Source: a virus. Taken from it: a stretch of DNA of 25,131 nt. The position numbers and the translations under genes were made by a program. Position 1 is the first letter of the stretch. Each line of letters begins with the position of its first letter. The stretch covers positions 1 through 25,131 of IMG/VR virus record IMGVR_UViG_3300042519_001281; one strand, written 5' to 3'. The notes under the pieces are model-generated. The model was not told where the DNA came from and searched no databases. It saw nothing but the letters and a program-made list of their open reading frames with translations. This document shows, piece by piece, positions 18,585-25,131 of this stretch.

Positions 18585-18634
18585 AAAATGTCCAAAGCAC
18601 TTATTTATAAAGAAATTTGTGTTTTGGACATTTT
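18585..18634 (+). terminator. Rho-independent terminator or large hairpin before the sheath gene
   Basis: AAAATGTCCAAAGCAC (18585-18600) pairs with GTGTTTTGGACATTTT (18619-18634): 16 pairs with one G-U wobble, followed by a T-rich stretch. The 18-base loop contains TATTTATA at 18602-18609. Confidence 0.75.
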
Positions 18635-18639
18635 CTTTA

Positions 18640-18647
18640 TATTTATA
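18640..18647 (+). promoter_or_regulatory. Candidate late promoter motif TATTTATA before the sheath gene
   Basis: Exact octamer just after the terminator stem, 57 bases before the sheath ATG. With the copy in the hairpin loop this makes two for this spacer, the longest in the window. Confidence 0.45.
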
Positions 18648-18704
18648 TGTGTAATTTTGGTATAATTCCAAAACTACATTTAAAATAATAATTGAAGAAA
18701 TAAA

Positions 18705-21026
18705 ATGGCAGAAAGAATTGTATCACCTGGCGTATTCACAAGAGAAAACGATTTATCATTCTTACCTCAAGGGGTTGGTGAAATCGGCGCCGCATTCATA
18801 GGACCTCTAAAAGAAGGACCTTCATTCATACCTACAATAGTAAGAACACAATCTGATTTCGAAGAAGTATTCGGAAAGGTTGATGGTACTTATTATACTG
18901 AGTATGCTGTACAAAACTATTTAAGAGAAGCTGGTCAAGCAACTGTAATAAGAGTTGGCGGTACTGGTGGATACACACAAGCAGCACCTTTAGCAATTTT
19001 GGCTAGTGGTAGTTTGTTTGGACAAAAAATAGTAGGTGTATTACATAGTACATTAAATGGTCTTAGTTACCAAGCAATTCCATCAACTGCAAGTATTGTT
19101 GATACAATCGGTAGTGGTTCATTTACTATTAAAGGTAATGAATACAATGGAACAACTGGTATTGCAGCATCAATATTACCATCCGCTACAAATGATTTAG
19201 CAGATGTATTTGGTGAATCACCATTTGGAGCTAAAAATGCATACGCTTACAAATATTTTGAAAAATTAGCATCTACATTTACACATGGTGGAGTTTCTGG
19301 ACTTATATTACCAGCACAAAACTATACACAAGACGCAACAGCTGCAGAAACTCCAATTATTAAATCTCAATTAATTAGTGGTGATAGATATAGCTTATTT
19401 AAGTTTGTAACTTTAGGTGATGGTACAAATTATAATCATAAATTTAAAGTAGCTATTTCAAATGTTAAAGCAGCTGGTGAAGATGGAGCAACTGATTATT
19501 CTACATTTACTGTAACTGTTAGAAGATTTGATGATACTGATAAGAGAAAAGTTGTATTTGAAACATTTGCAAACGTAAACTTAGACGCAGCTTCTTCTAA
19601 CTATATTGGTAGAAGAATTGGTGATAGATATTATACAATAGATAATGATGGTAAAATTACCGAAAATGGTGATTACTCAAATCGTTCTAAATATATAAGA
19701 GTAGTTGTAAACGATGTAAACGAAGGAATTGCAGGACCTGGTTCTTATCCAATTTCAGCAGCACCATTCGGACATGCAGCTTACAATAACCCAATCAAAA
19801 CAAATAATACAACTCAAGATTCATATGTACCTGCAGTAACGTATCAAACTGGTTCAGCTAATAATACAGCTGGTTCACCAATATACTATGGTGGTTTCGA
19901 TTTTGAAACAACTGGTGTGGCTATGGATAATCGTATGTATTTAGCACCTATTCCTGTTGGAGTTACTGTTGGAGCAAACGTTGATTTCGCATTTGATTCT
20001 CAATTAACTTATCAAATGACTGGTTCTAACTCTGTAGATATGAGTAAGAGACAATTTATGTTAGGTTTCCAATATGGATTTGATGGTATGAACCCAACAA
20101 CTAAGATTAACTTAGGAGCTGATATGGTACAAGCAAATTCGCAAGGTATGGATTTATCAACTTCAGTATCAAATGGTACTTTAGGATATTTCAAAGCAAT
20201 TAACGCTATCTCTAACGCAGATGAATATGATATCAATATGGTTATCACACCGGGTATCATCAGAAGCTTACACCCTTCAGTTACTACAAAAGTAATTGAT
20301 ATGGTTGAAGATAGACAAGATTGTTTCTATATCGCTGACTTTACCGAAATTGGAGCATCTATTTCTGAAGTAACAGCGCAAGCAAATTCAGTAGATTCTA
20401 ACTATGTTGGAACTTACTATCCTTGGGTTAAAACAATTGACACAAACACTAATAAGATATTATCAGTACCTCCTTCAGTATTACTGCCGGCTGTATTCGC
20501 TAGTAACGATAGATTAGCAGCAGAATGGTTTGCACCTGCTGGTTTAAATAGAGGTGGTATCACTGGAGCAATAAGTGTATTAAATAGATTAACACACGCT
20601 GAAAGAGATACTCTTTATGAAAACAAAGTAAACCCAATCGCTTCTTTCCCTGGACAAGGTATCGTAGCATTCGGACAAAAAACATTACAAGATAAGGCTT
20701 CAGCATTAGATAGAATCAATGTAAGAAGATTATTAATTGTATTGAAGAAGTTTATCGCATCTACATCTCGTTATTTAGTATTCGAACAAAATACTGCAAC
20801 AACTAGACAAAGATTCTTAAACACTGTTAATCCATACTTAGAGGCTGTACAGCAAAGACAAGGTTTGTACGCATTCAAAGTTGTAATGGATGAAAGTAAC
20901 AATACACCGGATGTGATTGATAGAAACATATTGGCTGGACAAATTTTCTTACAACCTGCTAAGACGGCGGAATTTATCGTAATAGATTTCAACATCTTAC
21001 CAACTGGAGCAAGTTTCTCAGCATAA
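18705..21026 (+). CDS. gp18: Contractile tail sheath protein (T4 gp18-like)
   Basis: 773 residues, longer than T4 gp18 (659). The N terminus MAERIVSPGVFTRENDLS is the usual sheath start. Further on come AFIGPLKEGPSF-P, a long variable middle (about 100-480) forming the outer domains, and the conserved C-terminal part with EWFAPAGLNRGGI, VRRLLIVLKKFIAS, FNTVNPYL-type helices and a final FNILPTGASFSA. The protein polymerises around the tail tube and contracts to drive it into the host. The tube gene follows 52 bases later, the usual gp18-gp19 order. Its long leader with terminator and promoter-like motifs fits a highly expressed gene starting its own transcript. The extra length is probably in the surface-exposed domains. 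Confidence 0.93.
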   Translation: MAERIVSPGVFTRENDLSFLPQGVGEIGAAFIGPLKEGPSFIPTIVRTQSDFEEVFGKVDGTYYTEYAVQNYLREAGQATVIRVGGTGGYTQAAPLAILASGSLFGQKIVGVLHSTLNGLSYQAIPSTASIVDTIGSGSFTIKGNEYNGTTGIAASILPSATNDLADVFGESPFGAKNAYAYKYFEKLASTFTHGGVSGLILPAQNYTQDATAAETPIIKSQLISGDRYSLFKFVTLGDGTNYNHKFKVAISNVKAAGEDGATDYSTFTVTVRRFDDTDKRKVVFETFANVNLDAASSNYIGRRIGDRYYTIDNDGKITENGDYSNRSKYIRVVVNDVNEGIAGPGSYPISAAPFGHAAYNNPIKTNNTTQDSYVPAVTYQTGSANNTAGSPIYYGGFDFETTGVAMDNRMYLAPIPVGVTVGANVDFAFDSQLTYQMTGSNSVDMSKRQFMLGFQYGFDGMNPTTKINLGADMVQANSQGMDLSTSVSNGTLGYFKAINAISNADEYDINMVITPGIIRSLHPSVTTKVIDMVEDRQDCFYIADFTEIGASISEVTAQANSVDSNYVGTYYPWVKTIDTNTNKILSVPPSVLLPAVFASNDRLAAEWFAPAGLNRGGITGAISVLNRLTHAERDTLYENKVNPIASFPGQGIVAFGQKTLQDKASALDRINVRRLLIVLKKFIASTSRYLVFEQNTATTRQRFLNTVNPYLEAVQQRQGLYAFKVVMDESNNTPDVIDRNILAGQIFLQPAKTAEFIVIDFNILPTGASFSA

Positions 21027-21047
21027 TATGAAAATAAACAAAATTAA

Positions 21048-21055
21048 TATTTATT
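21048..21055 (+). promoter_or_regulatory. Variant of the late motif (TATTTATT) before the tube gene
   Basis: One mismatch from the octamer, 23 bases before the tube ATG. The spacer also holds AAAAGGAA 10-17 bases before the ATG, the closest thing to a Shine-Dalgarno sequence in the window. Confidence 0.3.
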
Positions 21056-21078
21056 AATACAAATAAAAGGAATACAAA

Positions 21079-21567
21079 ATGGCAGAAATATTAGAATTCG
21101 ATAAAATGTTCTATACGAACTTCGAACCAAAGATGAAGAATCGCTATGTAATGGAAATTGATGGCATTCAGTCTTACTTAGTTAAAGCAGCAGCTAGACC
21201 TACAATTCAATTTGAGGTAATAACTTTAGACCATATCAACGTAAAAAGAAAGTTGAAAGGTAAAGGTGAATGGCAAGATATAACAATCACATTGTTTGAC
21301 CCAATTGTACCTTCTGGGGCACAATCGGTAATGGAGTGGATTCGTTTATCACATGAATCTATCACTGGTAGAGATGGATATGCAGATTTCTATAAAAAAG
21401 ATTTAGATTTCTATATGTTAGGACCAGTTGGTGATAAGATTGAGCAGTGGAAAATTAAAGGAGCATTCATCTCCCAAGCAAACTTTGGAGATGTATCATT
21501 CGATTCTAACGAACCTGCAACAATTGAATTAACATTATCTTACGATTACGCAATTCTTGAATTCTAA
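21079..21567 (+). CDS. gp19: Tail tube protein (T4 gp19-like)
   Basis: 162 residues, almost the length of T4 gp19 (163). Typical features are the start MAEILEFDKMFYTNFEPKMKNRYVM-IDG, the central VKRKLKGKGEWQDITITLFDP strand pair, the helix SVMEWIRLSHES, and the end ATIELTLSYDYAILEF. These match the T4 gp19 tube family (PF06841). The protein stacks in hexameric rings to form the inner tube through which DNA passes, inside the sheath encoded just upstream. A strong terminator follows 21 bases after the stop codon, so sheath and tube form one late unit. Confidence 0.93.
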   Translation: MAEILEFDKMFYTNFEPKMKNRYVMEIDGIQSYLVKAAARPTIQFEVITLDHINVKRKLKGKGEWQDITITLFDPIVPSGAQSVMEWIRLSHESITGRDGYADFYKKDLDFYMLGPVGDKIEQWKIKGAFISQANFGDVSFDSNEPATIELTLSYDYAILEF

Positions 21568-21588
21568 TCTAAGACTAATAATAAAATT

Positions 21589-21621
21589 AAAGGGATATCA
21601 TTCAGTTGGTATCCCTTTTTT
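21589..21621 (+). terminator. Rho-independent terminator after the tube gene
   Basis: AAAGGGATATC (21589-21599) pairs with GGTATCCCTTT (21608-21618), 11 pairs with one U-G wobble and an 8-base loop, running into six T's (21616-21621). Confidence 0.88.
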
Positions 21622-21645
21622 ATTTCCAATTTTTTAAAATCTATG

Positions 21646-21653
21646 TATTTATA
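21646..21653 (+). promoter_or_regulatory. Candidate late promoter motif TATTTATA
   Basis: Exact octamer 25 bases after the tube terminator and 27 bases before the ATG at 21681, the position expected for a promoter restarting transcription. Confidence 0.45.
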
Positions 21654-21680
21654 TATACAAACTTAAAAACAATTAATGTT

Positions 21681-22502
21681 ATGGCAGAAATGGCAAATGT
21701 GGAAAATTTACAATCACAACCTGTAAGTGCACCACCAAAAAGAGAATTTGAATTCCCAACGGAAACAATTGAATTACCTTCTCAAGGATTAGTTTATCCT
21801 GAAGGACACCCACTAAGAAAAGGTAGTGTAGAATTAAAATATATGACAGCTAGAGAGGAAGATATCCTTGCATCTCAAAACCTTATCAAAAAAGGAGTTG
21901 TTTTGGATAGATTATTTGAATCGGTTGTTGTTGAGCCAGGTATAAATTGTGAAGATATTTATACTGGAGATAAAAACGCAATTCTTTTAGCAACTCGTAT
22001 TTTAGGATATGGAGCTGACTATGCAGTTGAAATTACTGACCCTTTTAGTGGAGAAAAACAAGAAGTAACTATTGATTTATCTGCAATCCAAACCAAAGAA
22101 GTTGATTTTTCTAAATTAAATAGTAAAAATAGATATGAATTTACACTACCTTCAAATGGTAAAAACATTGAATTTAAATTATTAACGCATAAAGATGAAG
22201 TTGATATTGCAAAAGAAATTCAAGCACTAGAAAGATTAAATAAAAATTCAGCATTAGCATCCGATGTTACAACTAGATTTAGATATATGATTACTGCGGT
22301 TGATGGTAATTCTGATAGAGGTTTCATCAATAGATGGGTACAAAATAATTTCTTAGCTAGAGATACAAAAGCATTTAGAACATATGTTAAGGATATTAGT
22401 CCTGATATGGATATGAGATTTGTATTTACATCAGAAATAACAGGTGAATCGGAGGCGCTAGATATCCCATTTGGGATAAACTTTTTTTACCCTACCAACT
22501 AA
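21681..22502 (+). CDS. gp26: gp26-like baseplate/tail assembly protein, probable tape-measure chaperone (0-frame product)
   Basis: 273 residues from ATG 21681. An in-frame ATG at 21606 is rejected because it lies inside the terminator hairpin. Recognisable T4_baseplate family (gp26, PF12322 from memory) features are ETIELPSQGLVYPEGHPL near residue 32, then VELKYMTAREEDILASQNLIKKG and an IPFGINFFYP end. T4 gp26 acts in tail assembly and is not a major virion component. The place directly before the tape measure is where gpG-type chaperones sit in other phages, so a role in keeping the tape measure soluble is likely (inference). The last codons contain a run of seven T's that can link it to the reading frame at 22480-22701. 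Confidence 0.8.
   Translation: MAEMANVENLQSQPVSAPPKREFEFPTETIELPSQGLVYPEGHPLRKGSVELKYMTAREEDILASQNLIKKGVVLDRLFESVVVEPGINCEDIYTGDKNAILLATRILGYGADYAVEITDPFSGEKQEVTIDLSAIQTKEVDFSKLNSKNRYEFTLPSNGKNIEFKLLTHKDEVDIAKEIQALERLNKNSALASDVTTRFRYMITAVDGNSDRGFINRWVQNNFLARDTKAFRTYVKDISPDMDMRFVFTSEITGESEALDIPFGINFFYPTN
22479..22488 (+). other. Candidate programmed frameshift site (AACTTTTTTT)
   Basis: In the 0 frame the codons are AAC TTT TTT TAC, followed three codons later by TAA at 22500. The extension frame is closed upstream by TAA at 22477-22479, so a switch must happen between 22480 and 22499; the T7 run is the only slippery stretch there. A +1 or a -2 slip of tRNA-Phe keeps full pairing on TTT and enters the extension frame. 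A small inverted repeat, TATCCC-ATTT-GGGATA (22463-22478), lies just before it. Confidence 0.6.
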
Positions 22503-22701
22503 TTACAAAGTACAACTCCATACTCAAATTTGGGAAATGGTACATTATGGTAATGGGTTTACTTGGTCTGATGTTTATTTTATGCCAATACATCTTAGAA
22601 ACTTTTATTTTAAACAATTAGTTGATTTTAAGAAAAAAGAAGCAGAGGAGAATAAAAAAGCACAATCAAAAGCAAGAATACCAAAAGTGAGGACACGATA
22701 A
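22480..22701 (+). CDS. C-terminal extension of the gp26-like protein, reached by frameshift (gpGT/gp51-like)
   Basis: 73 codons open in the +1 frame relative to the upstream gene. The sequence looks like real protein: WEMVHYGNGFTWSDVYFMP, then IHLRNFYFKQLVDFKKKEAEE and a basic end (ARIPKVRTR). The pattern (aromatic-rich helix, W-S-D-V, MP-x-x-LR-x-FY, then a charged helix) recalls small proteins or extensions found after gp26-like genes in other T4-like phages. No good start is present at the beginning; the first ATG in frame is at 22537 and would remove the first 19 codons. The best model is a fused product of about 341 residues made by slippage at the T7 run. Alternatives are independent translation from 22537, or a one-base error in the T run. 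Confidence 0.65.
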   Translation, partial: TFFTLPTNYKVQLHTQIWEMVHYGNGFTWSDVYFMPIHLRNFYFKQLVDFKKKEAEENKKAQSKARIPKVRTR

Positions 22702-22714
22702 TCCTCACTTTTTT
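22683..22714 (+). terminator. Rho-independent terminator after the frameshift extension
   Basis: AAAAGTGAGGA (22683-22693) pairs perfectly over 11 bases with TCCTCACTTTT (22702-22712), followed by T's to 22714. The 8-base loop contains the TAA stop codon, so the left arm is coding. Confidence 0.88.
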
Positions 22715-22723
22715 ATTATACAA

Positions 22724-22731
22724 TATTTATA
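22724..22731 (+). promoter_or_regulatory. Candidate late promoter motif TATTTATA
   Basis: Exact octamer 10 bases after the terminator's T run and 20 bases before the ATG at 22752, positioned to start a transcript for the small gene and the tape measure. Confidence 0.45.
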
Positions 22732-22751
22732 CAATATAAATGTGAATTACC

Positions 22752-22961
22752 ATGTCAACTAACAAAAAACAAATAAAAGAAGGTATATTTGATGCTGCAG
22801 ATAGATTTGTAGCTAACTTCTTTGATAACTTAAGTAAAGGAGCAGCTGATACTATTATAAAGAAGGCTGAAAAAGCAAAATTACCTCCTGATGCAATCGC
22901 ACATATGAAGAAGATGGAAAAGGATGCAATTGAATTTAGAAAATTCATGAAAGATTTGTAA
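22752..22961 (+). CDS. Small helical charged protein before the tape measure
   Basis: 69 residues, Lys-rich and predicted helical throughout, starting MSTNKKQIKEGIFDAADRFV. It has FFDNLSKGAADTIIKKAEKA in the middle, a turn at LPPD, and a last helix with MKKMEKDAIEFRKFMKDL. There is no signal peptide or membrane segment. Small KEGIFD-type proteins at this spot occur, from memory, in other T4-like phages, but no function is known to me. Eleven bases separate it from the tape-measure start, so the two are probably cotranscribed. A tape-measure partner or assembly factor is a guess from position. Confidence 0.65.
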   Translation: MSTNKKQIKEGIFDAADRFVANFFDNLSKGAADTIIKKAEKAKLPPDAIAHMKKMEKDAIEFRKFMKDL

Positions 22962-22972
22962 ATCAATTATAA

Positions 22973-25131
22973 GTGGCAGATAGCATATTACAATTTAATG
23001 ATGATTCTACTAAAAATGTATCCGATAGAATACGTTTGATGAAAGAAGCTGTCAAAATAGCAAGACAGCAAGAAACACTCACGGATGCAGAATTAGCAAA
23101 ATTAAGACAAATTGAAGCGTTAGAAGTAAAACTTTTGAATTATCAAAAGAAAAAATTAGAAAACGCAAGAACCTACGATAAAAAACAATTATCGATGGTG
23201 GCATCATCTGCCGGAGAATTAGCAAATTTAGAATCAATAAGTGATATTTACAGAAACTTAACTAGTGCACAATCACTAAGTTTGAGAATGGGAACTTTAT
23301 CTTTAAAGTCCTCACTAGCTGCTGAAAATGCAGATGCATCCAAATATGAATTGGTAGAAGGTATATTAGGTGAAACGGCTAAATTAAATAACTTACAACA
23401 AAAGTTGGCAGAAACCGGCCCAGAAGATGTAGAGGCACAAAAATCTATAAGAGCTCAATATGATGCACAAGTTGATGCAATTAGACAGCGTGTGGCTGAA
23501 GCAAGGGCTAGTGGAGATTTAACTGCTGACCAGGTAACACATTTTGATAAAATAATAGAGAGACAGGCTAAAAATTTAAGTATAGCAGAGCAATATGCAA
23601 CAGTTAGTAGTAAATCTAAAGAAATAGTACAAGGACAGATTGATGCATATAAAGCAGTTGAAAAAACCATAAGAGGTATTATTGGAACTGCTAAACTATT
23701 GTTTAGTAGTTGGAGAGGATTTGTGGGAGGTACACTTATAGCTGCTGGTATGGCTGCTGAAAAATTAGGAGCAACTGTTAGAGCAATGGGTGGCTATATG
23801 GGAGGGGTTACATTTTCAACCACAGCATTGGGATTGGTATTTAAGGATGCACAGGGTGTTGCTGAAGGATTAAATGCTGAGTTGGGTGGTATGAGTGATG
23901 TAACATTCCAAACTCAACTCAATACCAACTTAATGGCTACTAATATGGGTATTAGTGGACAGGAAGCAGCTTCATTGACTGGTAACTTTGCTAGATTGAA
24001 TGGCAACTCTACATCAATAGCCGCTGATATGGCTGAGAGTACAAAGCAATTAGCAAAATCAAAGGGAGTAATGCCATCCGCTGTAATGAAAGATGTTGCT
24101 AAATCATCAAAAGCATTTGCTGAATATGGTAAAGATGGTGGAAAAAATATAGCTGAAGCAGCTGTTGCGGCAGCAAGGTTAGGCGTTAATATGGATAGTC
24201 TTACCAAAGTTGCAGACCATTTATTAGATTTTGAATCATCTATCACAGATGAATTAGAATTAGGCGCAATGTTGGGAAGAAATATAAATCTTAACAATGC
24301 TAGAGATTTAGCATATAGAGGACAGATTGGAGCAGCTGTAAAAGACGCATTACATCAATTAGGTGGTATTGATGCATATAATAAAATGGATGTTTTTCAA
24401 AAACGTCAAGCAGCAAAAGCATTAGGATTATCAACGGAAGAACTTGACAAAATGGTTAAGAATCAGGATAAACTTAATGATGATGGTACGTTGCAACTTA
24501 CTACATTTGAGAGTTGGTCACAATCATTAACAGCATTTGCAACCGGCCCACTTGGTAGTGTATTGAAAACAATGGGTGGTTTAGTTTTATCTGGTGCACA
24601 ATTTGGTGGAGCTCTTGCACAAATGGGATTCAATATTGGAGGAATGGTTAAAGGTACGTTCCAAATGCTTGGTAATTTTGCTAAAATGGCAGTAACTAAA
24701 GTGGCTGGGATGTTTGGTAAAAAGATATCATTTGGAGCTGGTAAAGGTCCTGAATTACCTGATACTAATAAAATAGCAGATGGGTCTGATAAAATGTCAA
24801 AAGGAAAAGGTGGAATAGGTGATAAGTTAAAAGACCTTGCTAAAGGATTAAAAGAGATGGGTAGTGGTAAAGTACTATTCGGAGCATTGAATTTAATACC
24901 AACTGGATTGGGATTTTTGGGAATGATACCTGGCTTACCAACTCTTTGGTTATTATCTAAAATGGATGTTAGTGGTGTTGGTAAAGGTTTGGGTGAGTTA
25001 GCAAAGGGGTTGAAAAAAATGGGTGATGGTAAAGTATTATTCGGAGCATTATCATTATCATTAGCTGGTTTGGCATTTGCAGTAATGACTCTTGGTGTTA
25101 TTGGAATGGCCGCAGTTGCATTATTGGGAAT
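22973..25131 (+). CDS. Tail tape-measure protein (3' end outside window)
   Basis: Open from GTG 22973 to the window edge, 719 codons. TAA at 22970 lies directly before the GTG in the same frame, so the start cannot be further upstream. The next ATG is at 23039, but the GTG gives the start MADSILQFND. Residues about 15-60 are a charged coiled coil, helical Ala/Gln/Lys-rich sequence continues to about 235, and a first hydrophobic segment (LLFSSWRGFVGGTLIAAG) spans about 242-260. The rest alternates helical and hydrophobic stretches, with two strongly hydrophobic segments near 635-664 and 689-719. Such composition, length and position after sheath, tube and chaperone identify a tape measure, which sets tail length and is ejected with the DNA. 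It has no detectable resemblance to T4 gp29 by eye. Confidence 0.85.
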   Translation, partial: MADSILQFNDDSTKNVSDRIRLMKEAVKIARQQETLTDAELAKLRQIEALEVKLLNYQKKKLENARTYDKKQLSMVASSAGELANLESISDIYRNLTSAQSLSLRMGTLSLKSSLAAENADASKYELVEGILGETAKLNNLQQKLAETGPEDVEAQKSIRAQYDAQVDAIRQRVAEARASGDLTADQVTHFDKIIERQAKNLSIAEQYATVSSKSKEIVQGQIDAYKAVEKTIRGIIGTAKLLFSSWRGFVGGTLIAAGMAAEKLGATVRAMGGYMGGVTFSTTALGLVFKDAQGVAEGLNAELGGMSDVTFQTQLNTNLMATNMGISGQEAASLTGNFARLNGNSTSIAADMAESTKQLAKSKGVMPSAVMKDVAKSSKAFAEYGKDGGKNIAEAAVAAARLGVNMDSLTKVADHLLDFESSITDELELGAMLGRNINLNNARDLAYRGQIGAAVKDALHQLGGIDAYNKMDVFQKRQAAKALGLSTEELDKMVKNQDKLNDDGTLQLTTFESWSQSLTAFATGPLGSVLKTMGGLVLSGAQFGGALAQMGFNIGGMVKGTFQMLGNFAKMAVTKVAGMFGKKISFGAGKGPELPDTNKIADGSDKMSKGKGGIGDKLKDLAKGLKEMGSGKVLFGALNLIPTGLGFLGMIPGLPTLWLLSKMDVSGVGKGLGELAKGLKKMGDGKVLFGALSLSLAGLAFAVMTLGVIGMAAVALLG
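24818..25060 (+). repeat. Tandem repeat in the tape measure (54-residue period)
   Basis: LAKGLKEMGSGKVLFGAL (from 24836) and LAKGLKKMGDGKVLFGAL (from 24998) are 162 bases apart, each followed by a hydrophobic stretch. A third copy may follow beyond the window edge. Confidence 0.85.

Noticed and set aside
18655-18673. Inverted repeat TTTTGG-TATAATT-CCAAAA with a TATAAT core
   Set aside because: Only six pairs, and the core resembles a host -10 box by composition alone. It could be an operator or host promoter but there is no second example.
21606-21680. Upstream ATG start for the gp26-like gene
   Set aside because: It lies within the tube terminator hairpin and would add a hydrophobic stretch unlike the family. 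ATG 21681 follows the candidate promoter and gives a normal start.
22482-22488. Sequencing or assembly error in the T7 run as the reason for the split gene
   Set aside because: Not excluded: one T fewer would give a single fused gene. Frameshifting is preferred because of the exact genomic position and the 0-frame product ending with a family-like IPFGINFFYP tail, but raw reads are needed.

Overview
This window is part of the late structural region of a tailed, contractile (myovirus-type, T4-related) bacteriophage. The evidence is a recognisable T4-like tail sheath (18705-21026) and tail tube (21079-21567), a gp26-like tail or baseplate assembly protein (21681-22502), a tape-measure protein running off the right edge (from 22973), and two very large modular tail-fibre genes filling most of the first 18 kb. 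All genes lie on the + strand. The DNA is AT-rich, nearly all stop codons are TAA, and most starts have an A-rich leader instead of a Shine-Dalgarno sequence. That leader type would fit a Bacteroidota host, but this is inference; nothing in the window names the host.

Layout. Positions 3-6809 hold a fibre gene whose 5' end is outside the window. It contains fibre modules, a cupredoxin-like domain with a full set of type 1 copper ligands, a 1159-residue proline-free Gly-X-Y region with 15 aromatic interruptions, and a small C-terminal beta domain. Positions 6826-8176 hold a PKD plus leucine-rich-repeat protein and a tail assembly chaperone-like protein. Positions 8226-8900 hold two small virion-type proteins. 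Positions 8916-17666 encode a 2916-residue fibre with a second Gly-X-Y region (556 residues), 11 clear YYD..NT-YY-type motifs, and a C-terminal endosialidase-type (S74) intramolecular chaperone with its catalytic serine. Positions 17670-18562 hold two small conserved phage proteins of unknown function. From 18705 onward come sheath, tube, assembly chaperone, a 69-residue protein and the tape measure, the usual order for a contractile tail.

Regulation. The longer spacers carry the octamer TATTTATA (a one-base variant before the tube gene) 20-57 bases before the start codon, and three hairpin-plus-T-run terminators separate the tail genes. This suggests several short late transcription units, each with its own promoter.

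Most interesting points. (1) A run of seven T's just before the gp26-like stop joins it to an open 73-residue extension in another frame, a candidate programmed frameshift upstream of the tape measure, where gpG/gpGT-type frameshifts occur in other phages. (2) The cupredoxin-like domain sits inside a tail fibre. (3) Two long Gly-X-Y shafts lack proline, and one has regular aromatic interruptions. (4) TATTTATA is strongly enriched in intergenic DNA.
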